Shown here: piece after piece, positions 1 through 11,100 of the stretch
Layout: every line of letters starts with the position of its first letter
Position numbering within the stretch: position 1 is the stretch's first letter
DNA from: Ascaris suum
Lineage: Eukaryota; Nematoda; Chromadorea; Rhabditida; Ascarididae
Assembly (NCBI GenBank): GCA_013433145.1
Contig: CM024188.1
Coordinates: forward strand, 186,001 to 250,000
Direction of reading: 5' to 3'
DNA: 64,000 bases
Notes under the pieces: generated by a model
Seen by the model: the letters and a program-made list of their open reading frames with translations, nothing else
Told to the model about the DNA's origin: nothing
Databases searched by the model: none
Position numbers and translations under genes: made by a program

Positions 1-2866
1 GTCGGTGTTGTGTTTCTTCGGTGAATTCGCATTCATTGTCGTCGACCGGCAACCAGTTTCATCTTTATGTTGCTCCTTGCTGGATTACTATTATATTATT
101 CGTAAGAATTTCTTGTTACCTCTGTGGCAAATACTTTTTGACAAACCTTTGCTTGCAAACCGAGAAGAATTCATTCCTCATTTCTTTCGATGTATCTTTT
201 GTAACCGAGATCTGTTTGCAACCGACTTTTGATTTCTAGCCAAGGAATTTGGTTTGGTTCGCTAGGTAAGGCTTTGTGCTCCAAGCAGGACTAAGAATAA
301 AAAGGATGGCGGCTTCAGCCAAATTGAACGAAGCTTTTTTCTTGCTTCTATATCATCAACGAACAACGTGTGCGACATCCGCGAAGTTCTACAAGCTGCT
401 GCGAACGTTTATAGCTCGAAGCATACCTCATTGTGGTTGTTGACCTTCTTACCATTTATACACATCTTGATGAATAAAGCTAGCTACTGTTGATAGAATC
501 CACTTATGAGCGCCTTGCAAAAATATATGTGGCTCGCTAGATGGTAACACATTGCATTCTTTTACCAAAGAGACTGCTTCCATGTCCAAGAATGGACTTG
601 TGCAAGTACTGTCGTTTATGCGTGGAAGAAGATACGTACAACGACAGTTTTTTTTTTGTATGAAGTTTCCATGTGTATAAGAGAGTTTTGGAAATGTTCT
701 TGTCATAACGGTGCGACCCTTCAAGACACGTTTTTTGATCGAAGTGAAAGTACGATGTGAATTTTGTTTGCTTCTTAGCCTCCGTTTATTCTTTGGCCTT
801 AGTGATGACCTTATTACTTCATTTAACTCATTTATTGGCAGTGCGATTGTCAGATTAAATAAATTTCTCTCAGTTAAGGAAAGTAAGCAGCAGCGGGTTT
901 GTGGGAATGCTGGTCACTTATTTATTTATGTGAGCTGGCTTTCTGAAACCTTAGCTCTGACTTCAGCGCAATTGATTTTTTTATTTTTCCGTCTTGTTCT
1001 CTTCCTACATACATTAGTGCTACGCTTTTCCTCGTTGCCTCCCTGACAAGATTAGAGTGGGGACTCAAATTGTGAGACTTTTGCCTGGGGTTCCTTCTAT
1101 TTCCTTCTGCGGTAGTCTTCAGAAAACCCTTCGCTCGTTGCTGATCCTTGTTGACATGGCACATGATTTTCTTTCTAGGGTTGAATGTAACTAACGATGA
1201 AATCTTCTGAGCAGATTCAAGTGCTGAATGTTCACGACAATGCCAGGTTTTCACGCTGTGCAGAAACAGTAGGGATGACGGATGCATGATGCTTCTTAGA
1301 AATTGTTTTTGAATAGCAGGTACCGTAAAAAATCTGTTACAAGCTCCTCCCGTCCCCTCGATTTTCCGACCTCATTAGATTATTGGTCTCTACCCGCCCG
1401 TCTCTCCTTGACTTCAACAGTTGTATACCATGTGATAACTGTCCCATCAGAGACCATTATTCCATGTCTAGCTTTGAGGAGATTGGGTGATGCTTCTAGA
1501 ACTGAACAAACAGATAACCTTCATTTAGCAAAATAGGGTGCATTTTTTACGTATTCATTCATCGAAGGCAGTAAAGCTCTTTCTCTTTCACTCTAGGTCT
1601 TTTTCTTGTGAAAAGTTTAGAAGACCGGGTTATAAAGTTTCGGTTGCACGATAAACTGATGTTGGGGAATCTGTGAACTGTCTGTGATGCAGGAGCGCAT
1701 TCTTTGATTAGAATTTAAGGGCGCAATAAATAATCAGAATAGTTTTTGAGAAAACTCAGTTTGGAAGTTTAGCTTTTAGTACATTCAACGAATTTTTGCC
1801 ATTCGATTCATACACGAGCAACTCCATGCATCGCTCGCAGCTGCTTATAAATGTTTCTGTGCACATGAAGATATGCTTTTTCCTAATCCTAGTGAACTTC
1901 ATCGAGTAGAGTTCGCTGGAGAGCTTTCTTAATTTGCGAGGTTCTATTGAAGGTGTGGCCCGATTTGCATGGAAGAATCTTAGATGCCGGAGTGGTACTC
2001 GTCATGATGAGTCGATGTTCCATCTCGCTACATTCCGCTTGTCTTTCGGTAATTTTTGGACTTTTCATTAGTAGCCGATTTTGAGCTAAATGAAAAAAAT
2101 TATTTGGCGTTGAGATAGCCGGTGTACCTAAATGAAATCGCAAAGTAGAGGTACTGTGATCAACGCAGAATGCGCCGGTAAGAGCCATTTCTAAGAAAGA
2201 ATTCGGTTTTCCTGCAGAGATTCCCTCGAGGAAATGAATCCATCAGGATATGTTAAGCCGTCATTAATGTTTCAAGTGCACATTGAGCCGCGAAGTATTC
2301 TCACTTATTGATTAACGCAGTGTTGTTTCAAAGTAAATAAATAAAAGCAAACTGTGTTCATGCACTCGTGGAAAGTTATCCAAGAGAAGTGGTTCAGCGA
2401 TTTGTAACCCTGTGATGGTGAACATGATACGGAGTTGGAGTTGAACATCTCTCGTTGTTCCTATCCTCCCCACTGCCTTTCCTTAAGATTCGATCATGCC
2501 TTTGCTTAAACTGCGGACTAAAAGTTTCCTTGGATTTAGGCGGCACAGTTTCTCAGCTATCACGGCACAGAAGCACAAATATCACCTTTTTTTGAAAAGT
2601 TGCGTTATACCGGCGACGCTTTGCGTTGCTTAATTCCCCTTATTTGTCACCTCTGACACTTTTGCTTTATTTCTGGTTAGTTCTAGCTACAGTTTATAGG
2701 AGATTGCCTCCTACACTTGGATGAGAACTATATCGTTCATGATTGACCATATCCCTGATTCAATGTCGGGCAAGGTGCTCATATATAATTTCGGTGTCCC
2801 TTTCGCCTGTACATTTGTTGCGGTAAGTGCTGTTAATGAGAATTGGCTGACTTTGTTAGTTCTCAG
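1..2866. other. No recognisable gene
   Basis: AT-rich sequence with only short open frames, none with family resemblance and none linked by convincing splice phases. It may be upstream introns of the KDM3-like gene, its promoter, or intergenic DNA. A strong donor-like GCG/GTAAGT at 2822-2828 follows an open + frame starting near 2721 and could end an exon, with a 44-base intron to the candidate exon at 2867. Confidence 0.4.
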
Positions 2867-3293
2867 GTGCATTCAAAAGTGTGCTTGTCGAAGTCGAGAA
2901 CCAGTGCAGGCGATATGCTATCAAAAACGGTGCTGTTTGCAATGGTAATCATGGCAGACGTCGTTTTCAGACGGTGAACTTTTTATCTCTTTGAAGTTAT
3001 TTTTGCTAATTTAATCATGCACTTTTTATGAAATAGCTTCAGAATTTATGGATTTCACTATCCGTAGGGCGAGGTTATATAAGTATAAGTATAAATAAAT
3101 AAGCATATATGTAAGAATAGATAGGCAGGTAGATAGATTCGACGCATAGAGGTTTTCAGTGCAAAGCGGCAAATGGTGATTGTATTATTCAATCTCTGCA
3201 ATTTCTTCAGAAATGTGTGCGATCGCGTTGAGAGGCCAAACTTTAGCAGTCGCGTTCCGCTGCGTTGCTTTAGAAAAAAATTTAGCAGAGCTG
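2867..3293 (+). CDS. Candidate upstream exons (2867-2944 and 3211-3293), gene unknown
   Basis: 2867-2944 lies between TCTCAG and GTAATC and is open in the phase-1 frame, reading VLVEVENQCRRYAIKNGAVC. 3211-3293 lies between TTTCTTCAG and GTGAGA, starts with the two bases that phase 1 requires, and is open throughout (MCAIALRGQT...). Joined they stay in frame and end in phase 0, the phase needed to enter the exon at 5114. They may therefore be earlier exons of the KDM3-like gene, but I recognise no domain in them. An alternative phase-0 reading of the first exon is also open, so this is a weak call. Confidence 0.22.
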
Positions 3294-5113
3294 GTGAGAG
3301 TGACTGGTGATCATTGGACTTATGGATGGCCAATGTTACTCGAGAAAGGTCGCTTACGTTTTAGAACTTAGTGTTAAGATGATAGAGTCACTATTATTCT
3401 CCGCAACTCGCGTGCGCGCTTTCAACCGCTTGCGCCACAGCAGAGTTGAAACTGCAGTCGCCCATCGAGGCCATTTAGCCGTCGGACGGATCGCCGGGAA
3501 CATAGTGAGAAGTGCACACTTTTTGCTGTGTCCCCAATCATTTTTTTTCTTGTCGATGTTCTTCTTCCACTGCAGCACTAAGGCTTAAGCGGATCGTAAG
3601 ATCCATGGGACGCAGAGAAATGATGCTGCTCGCCATCGCGGTTTTCAGATGCGACATGTCATGGTGCTTATGCCTGAGTTGAGTTACGTCTCGAATATTT
3701 CCAGAGGTTTGCTTCTGAATAAGCCCCCTTTAGGTTATAAGCGCATGCAGTGAAGGTGACAAATCTTCCCTTGCCGAAAATAATAGTTTAATCCCTAACT
3801 TTTCTCTCGAATCTGTTTCCCTTTTGTAATTTTGCTAATAACGTGTTTGTTCCCATCCTCATCACTTTATCGAGGTCTCTGTATAAGTGTGCTCAGCTTT
3901 TCAACTTTGCAATGAGTTAACCTCAGAGATTATAAATGAGGAATCACAGTACGTCGTTTCCTGTAATGTAATTTCTAAGCTTTTTCTCTGCTATCATCCG
4001 ATAATTTGTACAGGCAATTTTTTGTTGTCAGTTTTCTATCGCTGCTTTCCCAAACCTTCTTTTACATCTTGGACTCTTACGTGCAACGGTGCAGTAAATA
4101 GTTCTTGTTGATCATTTTGCGAGTTTGCCTACCTTGATATTTTCCCATGTTCTCAAAGAAAAAAAACCAAACGTAGTGGAAGCGCTCATTGGAAACTGTT
4201 AGCACGATTCCTGTGGCCAAATGCTATAAATTCTACCGGTTGGCGAGATTTCATTTCTTTGCTAATCTATCTCGACGTTTTGTATAATATGCATCAAGCA
4301 TAGTCTGTAGGGTGTTGTCGCTCTAAAACAAAGCTCAACTTGCTTCTGCGCCTAGACTAGAGCCTGCTAATATTGTCGCTCTGGCAGCAGAGTACTGTGT
4401 CACTTGTCTTTTATGCAGTGGCTCTGAAACGAAATTGTTATCTCGTCGTCTTCAAGTGGATTGTAGAACGAATTGGACGTGTATCGTTTCTTCAAATTGC
4501 TAACGCGTTTTAAATTGTTTTGTCTTCTCGCATTTCGGCTAAGGTCGGTTTCTTGCACTTGCTGCTGTTTACCGCTAAGAAAATTCAGCACAGTGATCAT
4601 GCAAGTTAGCGTCGGTGGAAAACCACCGACGCTAACTTCTACAATTATTCCCCTGTTTCATTTTCATCGCGCTAATCGTTTGATTTTGCTGTGTTAAATA
4701 TAGTAGGATCTTACTATCGCCTGAGGGTTTCATGTCGTTTGATTAGTGGACATCTGTTTGCCATGATTACGAGAAGTTTGAGTCATGCTAGCACTTGCCA
4801 ACTGAGTGCCAAAAATAAAACGAGTGATTCAGAAACCTTCGAGCATCTAAGAAACTGGCCGGTTCAGGAACCAAGCGACGCACTGCGATTACGACTACAC
4901 AATTCGTGAATATCGCAGTGAGCTAGTGTCGCAGAAGTGAATTTGACTGGCGGCGCTTGGAAACGATGTTTGTTGTAGCTTAAGAATCTGTCATGACCAT
5001 CAGTTTCTTGATGAAGTAGATTATGCTTTCTCATCGCCTTCAGTTTACTTCTCTCTGAGTGGTGTTATGGTCACTGTTTGAAATGCTGAAGTTTTGGCCG
5101 GGATGTATTTCAG
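3294..5113. other. Probable intronic or upstream sequence with no clear exon
   Basis: I find no confident coding exon. An acceptor-like GGTTTTCAG before 3650 opens a + frame of about 35 codons, but no donor with the right phase follows. The stretch contains the perfect hairpin at 4603-4638, listed separately. Confidence 0.4.
4603..4638. repeat. Perfect 16-bp inverted repeat with 4-base A loop
   Basis: The left arm at 4603-4618 and right arm at 4623-4638 are exact reverse complements separated by AAAA. The core reads GTCGGTGG / CCACCGAC. As DNA or RNA it would form a 16-bp stem with a tetraloop. It lies outside any assigned exon, left of the KDM3-like exons. Confidence 0.95.
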
Positions 5114-8100
5114 GAAAAGTGCTATTGCCCGAGGCGATCAGGTGAAGATGAAGTAACCATTGAACCGATCTGCATCATCAAAGATCAGGTAATCTACCAC
5201 ACGTTGTTTAAACGATGACTTGGAGAACAAATTGTCTGTGTGCGTTGTCGTAGCGAAGCCCTGTATTTGCACATTGTGCGTTAGTTTATAAAACGCAACC
5301 AACGTTCATCCTCTCCTAATTCCACCATCGCTTTCCCTTGCTGTGTTCAAGTTTTCGGTTTAGCAAAATAATGCATACCATCGCGAGGGAATTTTCGGTT
5401 CAATTGCTTCGTTGATTAATTCCTATTTATTCGCGGTTTCCAAGCTCCCTATTATTTTGCTTTCTTTCGGACACGCGTTATTTGGGGAGTTGTTTCATTT
5501 GCAAGTGCTAAACCGTTGTTTGAAAGCGTATGTCTTGAAAACATTGCAATCGATTTATTAATTACTCAGCGTCGGCAGTGTAAGTGTTATAGGCATTTTC
5601 ATATGGGCATCCAAACTATAATATGGTTTTGTTTGTCATCTGTGTGTGGTCTGTCGTTCTGTCGTGATGACTCTACGACACACACCTAGAAGATCTTGAG
5701 TCCTGAAATCTCATAAATCTCTTTGACCTTTCAATTACTGATTAATGTCCATGTTTTAGCTTCGAGTTCAGAACGTAACGATCCCTCAAAGCTCACCGGC
5801 AACAAATCTTGTCCCTGCTAGAATCCGAATATTTCTTTGCTCCGTCGGGTGTAGCACTGATGTCACTTATTATGGTGGATGGCGTACAAGGTTTCATATA
5901 TATAAAGATTATATGGCATGATGCCTTCGCGCGCACCAGTAATCCTCATGTATCGTGTTTTTTCGGAACTCAGAACAATTGTTGTCGCTGAGAATTAATG
6001 GCAGTACAAATTAAGTAGCACAATATTATCTGGGAGCTTATTGGCGACGTTAAAACGTAAATGAATAAGTTGATGCCTATAATGTATCGTTCTCATCGAT
6101 TAAAGTGTAAGGAGCGAGCGCTGTGAAGTTAGGGAATGTGGGAAGAAAAAGTAAATAGAGGTGAAAGTACTGCGTTGGTAAAAGTGTTATAGTCGTGGAG
6201 CGTAAGCTCTAATTTGTAATTATGCTGGAACAGATAGTTGAGAACGGAATTGAAATCGATTAAAAGTTTGTAGAAAGAAGTGATATCATGAAGCACTCAC
6301 TGATATTAAGGTGTGACTAACGAAATGTTTGGGTTATGCATAGGTTACCATTGAACGAGATTTATATTGAAGTAGTGGTCAAGTAGTGTTGTGGAAGAGA
6401 AGAGAAATTTATAAGACGATTTAGAAACAAGTAGAGGCAGGTTCAGGCAGTGCTGTGTTGAGTAAATGGGGCAAGAAAAGAAGAGAAATTATGAATGTAA
6501 ATGAGTAACAAGAGAAAAGTTTCATGAAACGAGGAGAATATTAGGCGAAACAGTAAACAGGTAATGACTGGCAATGCTTTCGGGTTTATTATTGCTTTAT
6601 AAAGATAAAGAGCGCATTTCTTGATGCCTATTGTCGGAGTCGGTATCCTCAGTTGGCAAAACAGTACATAGAGTACCGCATTAGTACATAGAGTACTTTC
6701 TCACGTATTTTCCCCTTAGTTTGGAAAACCAAGATGCACATCTTTTTTTAGACTCATGAGTGAGAGTCTTTTGCAATTGGAGTAGAACAGTGACCGATGG
6801 TCATTGATCATCATACGGTCAGGTGTTATATGGTTTTAGATGGCGGCCGATTCATACGCGCGTTTTAAAGCACATCTCGCAGTTCACCATCCGGTCTTGG
6901 TTGAGAACGTTGCGCTACATCCAAAATATCGCAGTGAACTTTGGAGTCGTGAGGCTTTCGCGACAATTCTAGCTCGTATGTGTTTTTGTTGAATGCCGCG
7001 CTGTTGATTATGTTACTTATTTTCGCGATATAGCAGTTTAGCGTGTATGTGGGGATAGGAGGATTGCGCTTGGCGGAATACAACTTGTTGTTCAACGTGG
7101 GTGCGCGGCATGTTTGGAAAAGAAAGGAGTATCCATTCGGTAGAAAGGCGAAGCTGAATAAAGGTGGAATCGCCGTAATTCCGAGAAAGCTACTGATGGA
7201 TGTGCTCGCTATATTGGATTTCATTGGAAATGTCATATGGAGACAGAACATTTCAATAGATCAACACTGGAGGACGTTGGAAAGATGCATCGTTTACCAA
7301 TATGGAGCAGAAGGCGATTCTAAAAATTGATCGCTCCACTTGTCATTAATTAACTACCGGCCCACTTTTTTCGCACCAGCATACTGTTTCACTTTTGTGG
7401 ATATTACCACGGTTCATTTCCTGATCGATTTTTTTTATCCTGGCACTTCACACCTTTGAGGTTTTTCGTCTCCGGTTTTACACTAGCGATGCTTTCCCTA
7501 GCTGCTATGCTAACCACTTGTGCGCTCAGGAATAACCTTAATAGTATTTGTCAACTTTAGGTGATAAGCGCTTGAAAATATTGGACAGCTCCTCATTTGG
7601 ACGCGCATTTGTCGACGGGAAGCGATGTACGTTGGAGCAGTTTTGGCAAGCGTTCGAATCCAGGCATGACTGCAGTGAGCCATACCTCAAGGTCATATTT
7701 CCAATCTTCACTTCGTTTTATCTTTTTTATTCTCTGTGTTCTCTTTTGTTTGGGATCTTGGAACGGTATTGGCCGCATTTTCGACCATTCTAGTGGGCAT
7801 ACATTCCAGCTCTATGCCAACCTTAATTTTGCCAAGCAAGTTACTCTGGCCATTCCCTATCTATTTTATTCCAATTACTATGTAAATACTTTGACCAATG
7901 ATTTCGGTAAAAAGAGAAGTGAAATGGAAGGTGTTTTGCATAATGTTTCGTTAATTCACTTTAACTTTTGTTACCTAATAATCCATTTATTTAACGCCTC
8001 CTAGCGCCTACTAGAAATTCAACCAGAAAGCGTCTATCTTTTTCCTTTTTTAGTTTTAGCTACTTCCAATATTGTTACTTCACTTTCCTACCTTTTTATT

Positions 8101-11100
8101 TTTTTAGCAGCGCCTTTGGTCTATTTCTGTGTTATAATGCAATCTTGTTTATGCCCCAGGATTTTGGCGCCGTTATTTTTTTGAACAATAAATGTACGGC
8201 TTTAGCAGGTCCCCATGGAGTACAGATATTAATGTTTATTGGATTTTACTTATTTTTTATTCCGCAGGGTTACGGCTTTGTAGACCATACCACGCAGTGT
8301 TTGGCTATGAGCTATACAACGCCTGTCGTTGGCCGCCATTATGACCCAAGGCACTTGTTCATCTGCCGCGCCCTTGCGATTCGTGCGTCCTCACACTGCG
8401 CCAACGACTGCATAGGGTTTAGCGCCAACTACTTAGTCGCTTTTTAGGTGAAAGATTTTCCGGAAGGCATGCGCTTCGTGGATGTAGCACCAGAGCAGTT
8501 CAAAAATCTTTTCGAAGTACTACCTTTTCTGGAATACACTCGTGCGAGCCTCAAGAAGAACTACTCGAAGGGACGCCTCAATCTGTTGAACCTGATGAGT
8601 GGGTATGCAGGCGCACCTGACCCAGGACCGAAGGCCTATATATGCTGTGGTTAGTGAAATCGTAGTTCATTTTTTCAGGTCTTTGGTTTCTCGGGCATTT
8701 TATGGAGGAAGTTTGAGAGTACTGAAAAATTTTTTCCATTATATGTGAATGGAAAGGTTAAGTTGCTTCTTTGCAAACTGCACTAAATATAAGAATCTGA
8801 GATGTAATAAATGTTGTTATTATTTAAAACTTAAACCGTGGAGTTAATGAAGTGCATCGAAGCCTCTCATGCCCTCAGGCTGAAATAGTTTGCAGGTCTC
8901 TGTAATGCTCCCCACCTCTCTTCGACGCCGCTTCATTTGGATGTCTCAAATGCAGCCAATTTTCTGCCACTCGTTCAAACGCCACGGCTAATGTCACATG
9001 ATGAAATTGCCAAGGGTGCGCATTTGCATATATTTTGTTATTTCTGGAAAGGCCGACTTTTAATTCATCTTCCGGTTACTGTAAGAGTTCTATAGGGCCA
9101 GCATCCTTTCCCGCGCTTCTGCTCGGTTGGCGTTGGGAAGGGGAGCAGTGAACTAGCATTACGCAGGCCTTGTTTGAAGCATTAAACTTAAGCAAGCTTA
9201 TAGCTATCCACGTGTTCTTCACTTTTCTGCAAGAGTGCCAGAATTTGGAGTTTTGGATTTTCCTTGCTCCTTAAAGATGAGCATGATGTTCTTTGCAACC
9301 TTCTTCATCGCGAAATTCTCTAGGCCTGATTTTCTTTCTTTCTTTCTGCAGGATATTTTATGATTCTCTAATCGTGCCCATTGCAGCGTTGAAGAAACGT
9401 CTAGACATTGAAGCAATTGAGGGCTCCGAGCAAGAAAGAGTGATGCGCAAGCCGGAAAAAGCAGGTGCGATCTGGAAGATCTTTCATCCAGATGACAACG
9501 GAAAAATTAGGGATGCTATCGCCGAATGGAAACGCATTCAGGTACTCGTTGCCTCTGATATATATCAGTCAGCAACGGCGCGGCTGGGATCATTGCCATG
9601 GATACTCGTTACTGCGTTTGGAGCGTTTGTAGCTTTTTGGCTGCAAAAAGTATAAAAGGATGCAAAATCTGAGAAGGACACGAACATAAAAACAGAAAGG
9701 AGCATCTGTTTCACAAAACATTTCGACATCTTGTGAAAATGTGCTCAAAATATAAGAAATGACTTTGTCTCACACACTTTAAATTTCTTTCCTTAGTTTA
9801 GCGCAGTACGCATTTTTGTTGCACCTTTTTGTTTTAGGTTTATGTCTTACTCAGATTTTGCATCCTTGTTTTCCTACTTCGTGAGTTATGTGAAATGTAA
9901 TTGCGAAGCAGATGCTAGGGAATCTTCGCTATTTCAGTACTGTTTTAGCCGATTTCGGGAGTCCGTCTCCGCTAACAGGAGTCATCAGTGATTAGCATCA
10001 TAGTGGTCAGGATATATCAGTATGGTTTTTCTGTAGCCCACGTAAATGTTTATCAGTGACGTTATATGGCAACATTGTGTTTTTTCTCCTGAAAACTGAT
10101 CGACTGAGAAATAGCGGTCATTTCTACGATTTCTATAGATTCGAGTGGGAATGGAACCGCCCTTCATCATTACTCATCTGGTCAGCCCGGTTGAGCTTCA
10201 ATTTTATAATTCTTCAGGGTTCAAAGAGAAGGGAGCCTGGGGATGCAATTCATAATCAAGATATGGTCGTCACACCTGAGATGGTGCAGTTCTTTGCGCA
10301 GAAAGGTAAGTGCGGCAATCATGTGCTTCTTCGTGGAGTGGTATGTTACGGCCATTTGTACTTCACCTATTTTGACATTCTTTCTTATGAACTGAATTTG
10401 CCTATTGGCTCTGAGGAGACATTTGGCCATAGTTCAGACGTGGTACACAAGGAAGGTATAAATAGAGAATTATGAGATCGCTTGGAAGTGGCTCGTTGTG
10501 CACTGTTTGCTGATCAATTTATTTCAAACAAGTTACCATTTTATTGTTGTTCTTGCCTTCCTTTTTGCTGTATTATTTATTCATAACGGTTTTCTTAGGG
10601 GACTCAAGGTAATAGATGTTTGAAATTTTTTTGTAAGGGAGGAGGAAAGGAAAATTGGCAGTAGCATTTCCTCTGTTTTGACACCACACCATTTAAACTC
10701 AACGATCATGTGAATTTGGGTTCGTTTCGACGTGTTCAGCTAGCACCGTTGCTAAGCGGATGCAGCCACAGGAGGTCAGGAAAGGAAAAATGCTGTTGCC
10801 ACATCCCACTTTGTATTCATGCTGGGCAATTGCAAGAAACTGGTTGGCAGTAGCGCGTGGAGATTGGGAAATACGCCTTGCACGGTTGCGTATAACTACA
10901 ACGCCGTTCGCTGTGCGGATGACCAATGCACGCTGACGAATGTGCTCGGGAAGTTGGATATCTCTGTTGCAGCTGCACAATAGGCGGGGGTGCAAAAGGA
11001 TGCAGCTGCATTTATGATTGCCTGGTGATAGAGACACCGGATCTTCATTATTTGTTTGTTAGTGTTGCTGCGCAGCGGACAGAATGTAGCCGTAGATATA

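Noticed and set aside
7043..7330. 95-codon + frame and overlapping 128-codon - frame
   Set aside because: They lie mostly in the intron between the KDM3 exons 6840-6975 and 7561-7691; neither shows family resemblance.
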